Shown in pieces: positions 1-8,362 of a stretch of 64,000 bases of DNA (position 1 is the first letter of the stretch; each line of letters begins with the position of its first letter). Source of the DNA: Chryseobacterium candidae (lineage in GTDB: Bacteria > Bacteroidota > Bacteroidia > Flavobacteriales > Weeksellaceae). A program made the translations under genes and the position numbers. A model generated the notes under the pieces. It was given only the letters and a program-made list of their open reading frames with translations, searched no databases and was not told where the DNA came from. Where the stretch lies: the NCBI RefSeq assembly GCF_004916905.1, contig NZ_SDLV01000031.1, forward strand, positions 1 through 64,000, written 5' to 3'.

Positions 1-30
1 GATAAAGCTACTTAACATTCCCCCCAACTT

Positions 31-459
31 TTGAGACTGATCCTTTCTTTTGTCTTAGCAGTTTTAAACGGATATTTCTTCAATTATATTAATGACACCT
101 ACTTACATTTTGATATCAATTATAATAAGTCTCAAAATATCTCAAAAAACGAACTAAACTTTATTGCCATATTCATTGCCCCTTTTATTGAAACTTTTAT
201 ATTTCAGTATCTCCCCTACTTGATTTTAAGCAAATGGATAAGGCTCAACAATAAAGCATTTTGCATCATCATTATGAGTATCATTTTCGCATCAATGCAT
301 TACTATAATTGGCTCTATATTGTGATGACATTTTTTGGAGGCATTATCCTCAACAACCTTTATATTTACTATTACAAGCACATTACTAATTACAGTTTTA
401 TTATAGCAGTACTCTTCCACGCTTTATTCAACCTTTATGGTTTCTTGTTTATAATGTAA
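31..459 (+). CDS. CPBP-family intramembrane protease-like protein, possibly 5'-truncated
   Basis: The 142-residue hydrophobic protein carries a degenerate form of the three CPBP (CAAX protease/bacteriocin-processing) motifs: E54-T-F-I-F-Q59 where EExxxR is usual, F86-xxx-H90, and H130-xxx-N134. Family members are integral membrane glutamic peptidases or non-catalytic scaffolds; substrate unknown. The only in-frame start is TTG at 31, with an in-frame stop at 13-15. It is shorter than usual CPBP proteins (about 200-300 residues). A second frame is open from the window edge to the same point, so the gene may be the 3' part of a longer, frameshifted gene. The missing second Glu and Arg of motif 1 make activity doubtful. 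Confidence 0.6.
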   Translation: MRLILSFVLAVLNGYFFNYINDTYLHFDINYNKSQNISKNELNFIAIFIAPFIETFIFQYLPYLILSKWIRLNNKAFCIIIMSIIFASMHYYNWLYIVMTFFGGIILNNLYIYYYKHITNYSFIIAVLFHALFNLYGFLFIM

Positions 460-616
460 CTTTTATTTTATTAATAATATAAAACAAGCTCTTCCTGGTC
501 AAAAAAGAGATTAATAAATAATGTAAAAGATAATGATCAATAGGAAAATTATCTCTTTCAAAAATAGAGCATTCCAGCAGACTTTTATGAGCAGCGTCAT
601 AACAGCCAAAAAAAAA

Positions 617-710
617 TCCCCGGAAATTCCGAGGATAAAAACTAATAACCATGAAAACTCAAATTAAACATGAGTTACATTTCTATATTGAAAAATCGTG
701 CCAAGAATAA
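617..710 (+). other. Hairpin plus short ORF element, copy 1
   Basis: A G+C-rich hairpin at 617-635 is followed after 15 nt by ATG at 651, opening a 19-codon frame (peptide starts MKTQIKHEL, stop at 708-710). On the minus strand the hairpin is followed by nine T residues, so it could equally be the terminator of a minus-strand transcript. Layout resembles copies 2 and 3, although the downstream sequence is less similar. Function unknown: small RNA end, leader peptide or terminator. Confidence 0.4.
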
Positions 711-1071
711 CGATTTAGAGAAAAAAAGTCATTTTCTTGTTGCAGCACCATTTTCACCAATTTAACATTTAAAACGGATTTTACAGATACCTTAAAAACC
801 TCTTCATAATTATATTTAATAGTTTCATATAAATATAATGCTCCGGCAAAAGTATTAAAAAAAAAATAATTTACATTTTAATAAAATAAAATTTACATTC
901 AGTACATAAAAAAAATAAAATAGCTAATCTGTCATAAAAAGTATTTTCAATAACAAATTGACACACTAGACATATTCATCCAAAAAAATATTAATCTCAA
1001 GACACAAAAAATTTATAAAAAATTTCTTGAAGATCAACATTAAAATATCATATAAGTTTTTTATATAAAAA

Positions 1072-1133
1072 GCCCCCAGAAATGGAGGCCTCAAAAAACA
1101 CAAATGATGAAAAAAATTTTATATCATAGATAA
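1072..1133 (+). other. Hairpin plus short ORF element, copy 2
   Basis: Hairpin with GAAA loop at 1072-1089, followed by a 25-bp stretch (1093-1117) identical to 2310-2334 that contains ATGATG and an A7 run. The frame opened at 1104 is only nine codons (MMKKILYHR). Read on the minus strand the hairpin is followed by TTTTTAT, terminator-like. Function not known. Confidence 0.45.
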
Positions 1134-1446
1134 AAATTATTTTATCTATTAATTCTTAGCCAAAGATATACACCTCTTTTTTTTTATTTTATGAGTATAA
1201 TCATAAAATTATTATTTCTTTTAAATACAGAATTTGGAGGCTAGATACTTTATTTCTCAAAAAAAGACAGTAATCAAAATCTATAGGAATATGATCCTTA
1301 TGCCTGATAAAATACCATTATTCTAAAAAACCAAGAAATTATTTTATTTCGCAATAATATAAGAAAAAATAACAAACATATAATGATTATGATTATATGT
1401 TTCACACGTATAATTTTATAATTTTACATTATTAATTCAAGAAATC

Positions 1447-2280
1447 ATGATAAGTTTTTCTGTACTTGTAGCCAACTATAATAATGGAAAGTATTTCAAG
1501 GAATGCTATCAATCATTAATTAACCAAACCTATAAAAACTGGGAAGCAATTATCATTGATGATGCTTCTACAGATGATTCGGTTGAAATCATACAGTCTC
1601 TGATCAAAAATGATTCCCGTTTTAAACTTTATCATAATGCAACTAATGAAGGTTGCGGGTCTACAAAAGCAAAATGCATGAAATATGCTCAAGGAGATCT
1701 ATGCGCTTATCTTGATCCTGATGATGCTATTTATCCGGAAGCACTGGAAAAGGTTGTACTGGAATTTATGAACAGAGATGATCTTTCAGCAGTATATTCT
1801 AAAATGATGCTTTGTAATGAAAGTCTGATTCCGGAAAAAATTTATACTGGCACTAAACAAATTTATAACAACCGTTATTTCTTTAACTATCCTATTCAGC
1901 TAGCTCATTTTTTTACTTTTAAAAGAGAAGCCTATGTAAGGACTCCGGGAATTAATCCCAATCTGAAAAATGCAGTAGACCAGGATCTTTATCTGAAAAT
2001 ACTGGAACAGGGAGGAGTGAAATACCTGAAAGAACCTCTGTATCTGTACAGGCTTCATTCTAATGGAATTTCTCAGGATAAGGCAAAGCAAAGTTCAAAA
2101 GATTCATTTGCAAGAGTGATACATGACACCATGAAAAGGCGGGGAATAAAAACTATTAATCATAAAATTATTCCTGAGGTTTTCACCAGTTCAGATGAAA
2201 TTTTTAAACTCCTAAACTACCAGACCAACAGAATGCATCGTCTTATCAGTAAAATAAAAGTTACTTTAGACAATATATAG
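1447..2280 (+). CDS. Family 2 glycosyltransferase (GT-A fold)
   Basis: The 277-residue protein begins directly with the GT2 core: ISFSVLVANYNNGKY, then the nucleotide-binding DDASTDDS at 38-45 and the metal-binding LDPDD at 89-93 (DxD-type D90/D92). A downstream acidic segment (AVDQDLYLKI) fits the usual catalytic-base region. Such enzymes transfer a sugar from a nucleotide sugar to a glycan or lipid acceptor at the cytoplasmic membrane face. No membrane segment is visible. It stands alone, without neighbouring polysaccharide genes, so donor and acceptor cannot be inferred. It is flanked on both sides by the hairpin/short-ORF elements. ATG start at 1447 leaves no missing N-terminal strand. 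Confidence 0.9.
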   Translation: MISFSVLVANYNNGKYFKECYQSLINQTYKNWEAIIIDDASTDDSVEIIQSLIKNDSRFKLYHNATNEGCGSTKAKCMKYAQGDLCAYLDPDDAIYPEALEKVVLEFMNRDDLSAVYSKMMLCNESLIPEKIYTGTKQIYNNRYFFNYPIQLAHFFTFKREAYVRTPGINPNLKNAVDQDLYLKILEQGGVKYLKEPLYLYRLHSNGISQDKAKQSSKDSFARVIHDTMKRRGIKTINHKIIPEVFTSSDEIFKLLNYQTNRMHRLISKIKVTLDNI

Positions 2281-2290
2281 CCAAAGAAAA

Positions 2291-2404
2291 GGCCTCCTTC
2301 CGGAGGCCTAAAAAACACAAATGATGAAAAAAATCTATTTAGAAAAATCCAAACAGAATATTGTAGAATCATTCAAAATGATCATTATACCATTACATTT
2401 CTAA
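2291..2404 (+). other. Hairpin plus short ORF element, copy 3
   Basis: Perfect 7-bp stem GGCCTCC/GGAGGCC with a TTCC loop at 2291-2308, ten bases after the glycosyltransferase stop codon, followed by the same 25-bp block seen in copy 2 (2310-2334) and a 27-codon frame from ATGATG at 2321 to a stop at 2402-2404. There is no T-tract on the plus strand, so it is a poor plus-strand terminator; on the minus strand TTTTCTTT follows. The remainder to 2637 holds nothing I can recognise. Confidence 0.45.
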
Positions 2405-2637
2405 CCAGAAAACATTATACAGTAACGGAACAGAAGAATGAATACTTTCTTTAAGAATCAAACGGCATCCTGAAGATCAATAAAAATATAATTTTGTATT
2501 ATTAAAAGTTTTTGCAATTTAGATTTAATCTTGAAAATCAATTAAATACCACAAAAACAATATAAATTATTTTAATAATTAAAAAATCTTCATCTCTGGA
2601 TGGGTAAATTTAGTTAAATATTTGTTGGTTCACAAGA

Positions 2638-3078
2638 CTATTCCTCCCAAATAATTGGAATGTACACTGTAATATATCCATCAGAATCTACATTAGCGTC
2701 AGAAACTGTAGCAACTATTGTTCCATAACCTACCCAGCCACCCTGCCCCTGCATTGCAGAAAAACTGTAGGTTCCTGCAGGAAGATCATGATAATATTGC
2801 GGAACAGACTGAAATCCACCACTGTAATAAGTATCATACACTTCCCCTGTCGCTATATTTTCAGCAAGAAAACTTCCTACATCGTAATTTCCTGAGAGAA
2901 TTTTTGTTCCGTTTTTTGAAAGAAGACCATAACGTATCTTGTAAGTCTGAGTTTTGAGCGTTTCATCTGCTGCTCCTGAATAACCTTTATAGGTCTGTGT
3001 TATTTCCCTGGAGGAAAACGATGTTGCAACAGTAAGCAGTCCAATCAGTGCTGATACTGTAAAAATTGATTTTTTCAT
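2638..3078 (-). CDS. Small secreted protein of unknown function
   Basis: The frame extends to 3102, but the start at 3078 (MKKSIFTVSALIG) gives a conventional signal peptide with a hydrophobic core ending near SFSS, so it is preferred; the mature protein is about 125 residues. The rest is rich in Tyr, Gly, Ser and Thr, with alternating segments suggesting a small beta-sandwich (for example LPAGTYSFSAMQGQGGWVGY). No catalytic motif or T9SS sorting domain is visible. I do not recognise the family. It is an isolated gene between AT-rich stretches. Confidence 0.6.
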   Translation of the reverse strand: MKKSIFTVSALIGLLTVATSFSSREITQTYKGYSGAADETLKTQTYKIRYGLLSKNGTKILSGNYDVGSFLAENIATGEVYDTYYSGGFQSVPQYYHDLPAGTYSFSAMQGQGGWVGYGTIVATVSDANVDSDGYITVYIPIIWEE

Positions 3079-3323
3079 ATTAAAAAGTATTTTGGCATTC
3101 AAAAATACTCAACTTATATGAATTTAATAAAAACTATCAATGAAATAAAATTTACAAAATACTCTGAAACTACGCATTATCAATATAAAATTCATGATTA
3201 TTCAAAATTACGTCACTTTCAGACTGTTAATTTTAACATTCATTAACTGAAATTTGGCTTCATAATTGAAAATACAACTAAAATTAAAAGTCATTTTGGC
3301 TTTACGGTATTAAAATTTGAATT

Positions 3324-3875
3324 ATGAGAAAGATAGTATTAGCAGGGTTTTTATCCGTCTTTTTAATGACGGCCTGCAAGAAAGATGACAGCGTTGCAGA
3401 AAAGTCACTGGAAGCACAGAAACTTGAATTTCAGGCCAGACAACTTGAAATAGAAAAACAAAAACTGGCAATAGAAAAGGAAAAAATGGTATATGAGGCG
3501 CAAAAAAAAGCAGATAGTGTATCAGAAAGCAAAAAAGCCAGAGCGTCGGCTGAAAATAATTCAAAACCACAGGTGATCAGAGAAACACGAACAGTGTATA
3601 GAGACAGAAACTCAAATTCCGGTTCAGGAAGCAGCAACGGAAGTTATGCCAATAACGGAAGTGGTACTTCCCAGGGAACTACTCAGAAAAAAGGATGGAG
3701 TAAAGCAGCCAAGGGAACTGTCATTGGTACCGTAGGTGGAGCTGCTGTCGGAGCCATAGTTGCTAAGAAAAACAGAGGACTGGGTGCTGTTATTGGCGGT
3801 GTTGTAGGAGGTGCAACCGGGTATACTATTGGTAGATCACAGGATAGAAAAGATGGAAGAGTACAACCCCGTTAA
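3324..3875 (+). CDS. Lipoprotein with coiled coil and glycine-zipper domain
   Basis: The 183-residue protein starts with a lipoprotein signal (lipobox MTAC, Cys18, followed by KKDD). Residues 27-75 are a highly charged heptad-like coiled coil (EAQKLEFQARQLEIEKQKL), followed by a Ser/Gly/Asn-rich linker at about 95-120 and a C-terminal glycine-zipper region (GTVIGTVGGAAVGAIVA... GAVIGGVVGGATGYTIG), as in YMGG/OmpA-associated glycine-zipper proteins. Probably anchored in the outer membrane facing the periplasm; role unknown. It is followed 26 bp later by a strong terminator. Confidence 0.75.
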   Translation: MRKIVLAGFLSVFLMTACKKDDSVAEKSLEAQKLEFQARQLEIEKQKLAIEKEKMVYEAQKKADSVSESKKARASAENNSKPQVIRETRTVYRDRNSNSGSGSSNGSYANNGSGTSQGTTQKKGWSKAAKGTVIGTVGGAAVGAIVAKKNRGLGAVIGGVVGGATGYTIGRSQDRKDGRVQPR

Positions 3876-3898
3876 TAAATATTTTTAATGATAAAATA

Positions 3899-3931
3899 CA
3901 AAGATTGCTTACTTTTAAGCAATCTTTTTTT
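3899..3931 (+). terminator. Rho-independent terminator after the glycine-zipper lipoprotein
   Basis: Perfect stem AAGATTGCTT / AAGCAATCTT around the loop ACTTTT (3901-3926) followed by a T-tract up to the ATG at 3932. The start of the next gene lies directly against the T-run. Confidence 0.85.
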
Positions 3932-5566
3932 ATGATACTGATTCTGTTTTCTTCCGTTTTCATCATTCCTGTCCTTACGGGCTGGGGAAAGATCATGGAA
4001 ACAATATGGGGGATTTTATTTCAGGGAATCTCTGGAAAAATTTTATCCGGAATCCTTGGAATAACCCTGATATGGACAATTATTTCTTTTTTCACTCCCT
4101 TAAATATGAGCGTGGAAGTACCTTCCATTCTATTGGGACTCTTCTTTTTCTTTAAAAAGAAACTTTACAAGGAATTTCATCAATTTTCAAAAAAGGATTT
4201 TGTAGTATTGAGTGTAAGCTCTCTGGCTGTAATATTCGCAGGCTCTTTCTATCCTTATATATTGGATCATTTTGGATATTATATTCCCACATTGAAATGG
4301 CTTACAGAATATGGACTTGTAAGAGGAATTTCCAACACAGACCTTACATTAGGCCAAATGTCTCTCTGGCATGTTTTTCAGGCTGGATTTTCAAACTTTT
4401 CGGATCCTTTTTTAAGAATCAATACAGTATTGTTAATCATCTATACATTATATACCGTTGAAAAAAGAAACTGGATACATCTTTGCTTTCTTCCGGTGTT
4501 ACTGCTTTTTTCACAATCTCCAAGCCCTGATCTCCCTGTTATTATTTTTTCATTGATTATTTTAAATGAAATTATGGCAGGACAGAAAAATACTACTTTT
4601 CTTTTTGCATTTTCAATATTTGTTTTTGCCATAAAACCAACCATGATATGGCTGCCTGTATTGACTTTCCTAAGCTCACTTCTTATTTTTAAAGCCAATT
4701 TCAGATACCTCATTTCAGGAATAATCATTCTCCTGCTTTTCTTCATTAAAAACCTTTGGACATTTGGATATCCCATCTTTCCGTTAGCATTAGGTGATGT
4801 AGGAATATTCTGGAAACCTAATCCTGAAGTTTTAAAAATTTCCTCACAATTTGCCATCATGAAAACCTATGATATGCAGTATACCTATGAGGAAATTCAA
4901 AAATTTTCAACTGCAGATTATATCAGAAACTGGTTTTCTTTGGATGGAATAAAATCTAAAATCAATATTCTCTTTGTTTTGAGTTTGATTATTTTCTCAG
5001 TATTTGCCTGGGTAAAAAAGAGAAAACTCATCACCCTGATTTTTATTTCGTTATTGATGAAAAGTATATTGGTTTTGATATTTTCCGCACAATACAGATT
5101 TTTTATTGATGTCTTTTTTGTGATATTCTTTGTTATCTTCCATGAATATTTTGACCGGAAGAAAGCAGTTTTCGTTTTCTCAGTCTTAAGTATATTCTTT
5201 ATTTCTATATTATCTTTTCCTGAATTTATTCAGAGTTATCTTCCGAGTTTCAGAGTCGGAACATTCATGACCGGATTTGAAAAAGAACAGATTTACAAGC
5301 CTTCAACTTACCAATATGAAAAGTTTGATACCTATAAAGTAGGAAATTTTAAATTTAATGTGTCCCACCATTATCCTTATAGTTTTGACACTCCGCTTCC
5401 GGCCATTACTCCGGCTTATCTTTTCGATAATGTGAAGACAGGCATTTTTCCACAACTTTCGGATAAAAATGACATCAAAAAAGGATTTATCTGGAAAAAA
5501 ATGACATCAGAAGAACAAGTGGAAGCCCAAAAGGTTATCAATACTATCGAAAACATTGATAAATAG
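3932..5566 (+). CDS. Polytopic membrane protein of unknown function
   Basis: Frame of up to 553 codons; the first possible start (TTG at 3905) lies inside the terminator stem, so ATG at 3932 (MILILFSSVFIIPVLTGW, 544 residues) is preferred. About ten or more hydrophobic segments span residues 1-450, then a soluble tail of roughly 100 residues. The pattern (aromatic helices, SQSPSPDLPVIIFSLIILNE) resembles the poorly characterised LIC_10190-like or glycosyltransferase-39-like membrane proteins, but no catalytic motif is clear. It lies between a lipoprotein and aroC with 50 bp to the latter. Confidence 0.65.
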   Translation: MILILFSSVFIIPVLTGWGKIMETIWGILFQGISGKILSGILGITLIWTIISFFTPLNMSVEVPSILLGLFFFFKKKLYKEFHQFSKKDFVVLSVSSLAVIFAGSFYPYILDHFGYYIPTLKWLTEYGLVRGISNTDLTLGQMSLWHVFQAGFSNFSDPFLRINTVLLIIYTLYTVEKRNWIHLCFLPVLLLFSQSPSPDLPVIIFSLIILNEIMAGQKNTTFLFAFSIFVFAIKPTMIWLPVLTFLSSLLIFKANFRYLISGIIILLLFFIKNLWTFGYPIFPLALGDVGIFWKPNPEVLKISSQFAIMKTYDMQYTYEEIQKFSTADYIRNWFSLDGIKSKINILFVLSLIIFSVFAWVKKRKLITLIFISLLMKSILVLIFSAQYRFFIDVFFVIFFVIFHEYFDRKKAVFVFSVLSIFFISILSFPEFIQSYLPSFRVGTFMTGFEKEQIYKPSTYQYEKFDTYKVGNFKFNVSHHYPYSFDTPLPAITPAYLFDNVKTGIFPQLSDKNDIKKGFIWKKMTSEEQVEAQKVINTIENIDK

Positions 5567-5604
5567 AACAAATCCGGAAACTTTATTATCTGAAGAAAAA
5601 AAGG

Positions 5605-5612
5605 TAATTTTG
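5605..5612 (+). promoter_or_regulatory. Bacteroidota -7 box upstream of aroC
   Basis: TAATTTTG matches TAnnTTTG and ends four bases before the aroC ATG, so transcription would begin at or next to the start codon (leaderless or nearly so). No TTG is present 19 bp upstream (TTA instead). Confidence 0.45.
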
Positions 5613-5616
5613 TATC

Positions 5617-6687
5617 ATGTTCAACACATTAGGTAATCTTCTTAGTCTTACAACATTTGGAGAAAGTCACGGAGTGGCTTATGGCGGTATCATCAATAAT
5701 TTTCCGGCAGGTTTAGCGGTAGATCTCGGTCAGGTTCAGTACGAATTGAACCGAAGAAAGCCCGGCCAGTCGGCAATCGTTACACAAAGAAAAGAAAGTG
5801 ACACTGTAAAGTTTCTTTCCGGAATCTTTGATGGAAAAACAACAGGTACGCCCATCGGTTTTATCATCGAAAACGAAAATCAGAAATCGAAGGATTATGA
5901 TCATATTGCAGGCGCGTATCGTCCAAGTCATGCTGATTTTACTTATGATCAGAAATTTGGGTTCAGGGATCATCGCGGAGGCGGAAAATCTTCTGCAAGA
6001 GAAACAATGAACTGGGTAGTTGCAGGGGCACTTGCCAAGCAGCTTTTACCGGACATTGAGATCAACGCTTATGTATCTTCTGTAGGTGATATTTTCTGTG
6101 AAAAGCCTTATCAGGCTTTAGATTTCTCCCAAACAGAGAGCAATGATGTTCGTTGCCCCGATGCTGAAACGGCAGAAAAGATGATTGCAAGAATCAAAGA
6201 AATCAAAAAAGAAGGAAATACCATCGGAGGAACTATCACCTGTGTGATTAAAAATGTTCCTGTAGGAATCGGTGAACCAATATTTTCAAAGCTTCAGGCT
6301 GAGCTGGCAAAAGCAATGCTGAACATCAATGCCTGCAAAGGTTTTGAATATGGAAGCGGTTTCTGCGGGGCTAAAATGACAGGAAAAGAGCACAATGATG
6401 CTTTCAATACAGATTTCACTACAAAATCTAACCTTTCAGGAGGTATCCAGGGCGGAATTTCCAACGGAATGGATATCTATTTCCGTGTAGCTTTCAAACC
6501 TGTGGCTACTATTCTGAGACCTCAGGACAGTATTGACAAAGATGGAAACCCAGTTATTGTAGAAGGAAAAGGACGCCACGATCCTTGTGTAGTTCCAAGA
6601 GCCGTTCCTGTAGTGGAAGGTCTTGCTGCATTTGTACTGGCAGACCTGTTTTTGATCAATAAAACAAGAAACATCAATAATTTTTAA
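5617..6687 (+). CDS. aroC: Chorismate synthase
   Basis: Converts 5-enolpyruvylshikimate-3-phosphate to chorismate, the last shared step of aromatic amino-acid synthesis; needs reduced FMN. At 356 residues it has the family length. Signatures are present: GESHG at 15-19 (His18), RPSHADFTY at 102-110, and [12 protein letters not shown] at 119-130. The C-terminal region KFRVAFKP-like segment and [15 protein letters not shown] are also typical. It is probably the first gene of a short operon with two thioredoxin-fold genes (gaps of 17 and 9 bp). Confidence 0.97.
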   Translation: MFNTLGNLLSLTTFGESHGVAYGGIINNFPAGLAVDLGQVQYELNRRKPGQSAIVTQRKESDTVKFLSGIFDGKTTGTPIGFIIENENQKSKDYDHIAGAYRPSHADFTYDQKFGFRDHRGGGKSSARETMNWVVAGALAKQLLPDIEINAYVSSVGDIFCEKPYQALDFSQTESNDVRCPDAETAEKMIARIKEIKKEGNTIGGTITCVIKNVPVGIGEPIFSKLQAELAKAMLNINACKGFEYGSGFCGAKMTGKEHNDAFNTDFTTKSNLSGGIQGGISNGMDIYFRVAFKPVATILRPQDSIDKDGNPVIVEGKGRHDPCVVPRAVPVVEGLAAFVLADLFLINKTRNINNF

Positions 6688-6704
6688 CATAAATATTTTT
6701 AGTA

Positions 6705-7268
6705 ATGAAAAATTACTGGGATAAAGGAATTTCGTTTGAAAAATATCTTCAGATTGCAAAAGAAAGATTAGAGAATCCTGCCAACCAACAGGAAGCTGAC
6801 TATAAACAATATTACGAACTGGGTCTTCAGAGAATGGACCGAACGGTAAAAAAATACGTTCCGGATGAAGATCAGCTGAAAGAACTTGCAGCCAAAAACT
6901 TTGACGGAAGAATTCTGATTATTTCTGAAGCATGGTGTGGAGATGCAAGTGCAACAGTGCCTGCTCTTTTCAGATTTTTTGAAGGACATAACGAAGTAAG
7001 AGTTTTTCTGAGAGACAGTGATAAAAGTTTAATCAATCAGTTTTTAACTAATGGTACGGAATCCATTCCGAAAGTACTTATCCTTGATAAAGACCTGAAT
7101 GTAAAAAATTCATGGGGACCACGTCCTAAATATGGATATGAACTTCTGATGAAATATAAAGCCGATCCTGAAGCATATTCAAAAGATTCTTTCTATAATG
7201 ATCTGCAAATATATTATGCTAAAAACAGAGGGAAAGATGCTGTTCAGGAAATTTTGGATCTTCTATAA
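6705..7268 (+). CDS. Thioredoxin-like protein with a single active-site cysteine
   Basis: The 187-residue cytoplasmic protein has an N-terminal helical extension (1-65) followed by a thioredoxin fold: the active-site strand reads LIISEAWCGDA (W77-C78-G79-D80), so the second cysteine of WCxxC is replaced by Asp, and a cis-proline follows at P122 (SIPKVLIL). This matches the Thioredoxin_9 group. A monothiol centre suggests mixed-disulfide or bacillithiol/glutathione-type chemistry or a non-redox role (inference). It sits 17 bp after aroC and 9 bp before a TlpA-like gene, so the three are likely cotranscribed. Confidence 0.85.
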   Translation: MKNYWDKGISFEKYLQIAKERLENPANQQEADYKQYYELGLQRMDRTVKKYVPDEDQLKELAAKNFDGRILIISEAWCGDASATVPALFRFFEGHNEVRVFLRDSDKSLINQFLTNGTESIPKVLILDKDLNVKNSWGPRPKYGYELLMKYKADPEAYSKDSFYNDLQIYYAKNRGKDAVQEILDLL

Positions 7269-7277
7269 AAAAGAGAT

Positions 7278-7817
7278 ATGAAAAAAAACATCATTTATCT
7301 TATACTTATTGTGATTATCGCTGGTGTTGCTTTTATACCAGGAGTAAGAAACTTTCTGAAGGATACATTCTTTCCGGTAGCTACTATAGAAAATGCGGTT
7401 CATATCAGTGAAGAAGATTATGATATAGAGCTTAAAGGAATCAATACGCCAAGCACTAATCTTAAAAACTTTAAGGACAAAGGTATTTTTCTGAACTTCT
7501 GGGGAACATGGTGTCCGCCTTGCAGAAAAGAATGGCCTTCTATTCAGAAACTGTATGATACCAGAAAGGATCATGTAGATTTTGTACTGATTGCCATGAA
7601 TGATAAGGAAGAAGATGTAAGAAAGTTTTTGAAAGAAAATAATTATACTGTTCCTGTATATATTGCTCAAAGTCCAATTTCTGAGAAAATTCTTCCAAAG
7701 GTATTTCCTACCACTTTCCTGCTGGATAAACACGGAAGAATCCTTATTAAAGAGGATGCCACAAAAGACTGGAACACAGAGACTGTGCATCAGTTCATTG
7801 ACAATATTATCAAATAA
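7278..7817 (+). CDS. TlpA-like thiol:disulfide oxidoreductase
   Basis: The 179-residue protein has one N-terminal membrane segment (residues 5-22), which would tether a periplasmic thioredoxin domain. The active site is WGTWCPPC (Cys79/Cys82), with cis-proline P144 in VFPTTFLLD, typical of TlpA/ResA reductases that keep extracytoplasmic cysteines reduced. It follows the monothiol thioredoxin by 9 bp. Specific partner unknown. Confidence 0.93.
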   Translation: MKKNIIYLILIVIIAGVAFIPGVRNFLKDTFFPVATIENAVHISEEDYDIELKGINTPSTNLKNFKDKGIFLNFWGTWCPPCRKEWPSIQKLYDTRKDHVDFVLIAMNDKEEDVRKFLKENNYTVPVYIAQSPISEKILPKVFPTTFLLDKHGRILIKEDATKDWNTETVHQFIDNIIK

Positions 7818-7899
7818 TTTTTTAACTAAATTTTATAATTTGTTGGTACAGGATTTGCGAATTTTATAGCATTGAAAAATTTATTAATCCAAACACAAA

Positions 7900-8241
7900 A
7901 TGAAATATTCAAAATTAAATCTTGCAAAAGAAGCCATCAATCATAAGGGCTTTATAAAAAAGATCCCTGATATTTTCAGAATGGTTAAAATGTGGAGAAA
8001 AGGAATTTATCCAATGAAATCCATAGACATTATTCTTCCTTTACTGGGAATTTTATATGTGCTCTCTCCTATTGACCTCCTTCCTGAATTTGTGATACCG
8101 GTAATTGGAGTCATGGATGACCTGGCAGTATTGTCACTTACCATTCCTAAGCTCATTAAAGAGGTGGACAAGTTTTTATTATGGGAAGCTCAGCAAAAAT
8201 ACAGTGGTACCCAAATCATTGATGCTGAAATCGTAAAATAA
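7900..8241 (+). CDS. YkvA family (DUF1232) membrane protein
   Basis: A 113-residue protein with the hallmark DUF1232 segment ILPLLGILYVLSPIDLLPEFVIPVIGVMDDLAVL at residues 46-80 (SPIDLLP...DD). The family consists of small membrane-associated proteins of unknown function. The basic N terminus (KLNLAKEAINHKG, KMWRKG) is likely cytoplasmic. Its own transcription unit is suggested by the 82-bp upstream gap and the strong terminator right after it. Confidence 0.88.
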   Translation: MKYSKLNLAKEAINHKGFIKKIPDIFRMVKMWRKGIYPMKSIDIILPLLGILYVLSPIDLLPEFVIPVIGVMDDLAVLSLTIPKLIKEVDKFLLWEAQQKYSGTQIIDAEIVK

Positions 8242-8261
8242 TAGTTTATTATATTTTTCAC

Positions 8262-8291
8262 ACCATCCCGGCCAATCCGGGATGGTTTTTT
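8262..8291 (+). terminator. Rho-independent terminator after the YkvA-like gene
   Basis: Perfect 10-bp stem ACCATCCCGG / CCGGGATGGT with loop CCAAT, followed by a T-tract (8285-8291). Confidence 0.9.
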
Positions 8292-8335
8292 ATTGACAAA
8301 TGAGCGATAAATTTTTAAGCCTTATTTCAATTCCT

Positions 8336-8343
8336 TAAATTTG
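8336..8343 (+). promoter_or_regulatory. -7 box upstream of the PyrE-PyrF gene
   Basis: TAAATTTG (perfect TAnnTTTG) ends 19 bp before the ATG at 8363. The upstream -33 position has no clear TTG. Confidence 0.5.
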
Positions 8344-8362
8344 CAATATCTAATAAAAAATA

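Larger units (their letters stand above)
460..1446. other. Gene-free AT-rich region
   Basis: Nearly 1 kb of very AT-rich sequence with no convincing coding region. It holds two of the three hairpin/short-ORF elements listed separately (617-710 and 1072-1133). A 67-codon reading frame on the minus strand at 449-652 has no recognisable features. I see no tRNA, repeat array or clear promoter for the downstream glycosyltransferase. Confidence 0.6.

Noticed and set aside
449..652. Minus-strand 67-codon frame next to the CPBP gene
   Set aside because: Low complexity, overlaps a hairpin and has no homology, start context or operon partner.
4441..4860. Minus-strand 139-codon frame inside the membrane-protein gene
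   Set aside because: Shadow of the plus-strand coding sequence with no coding signature.
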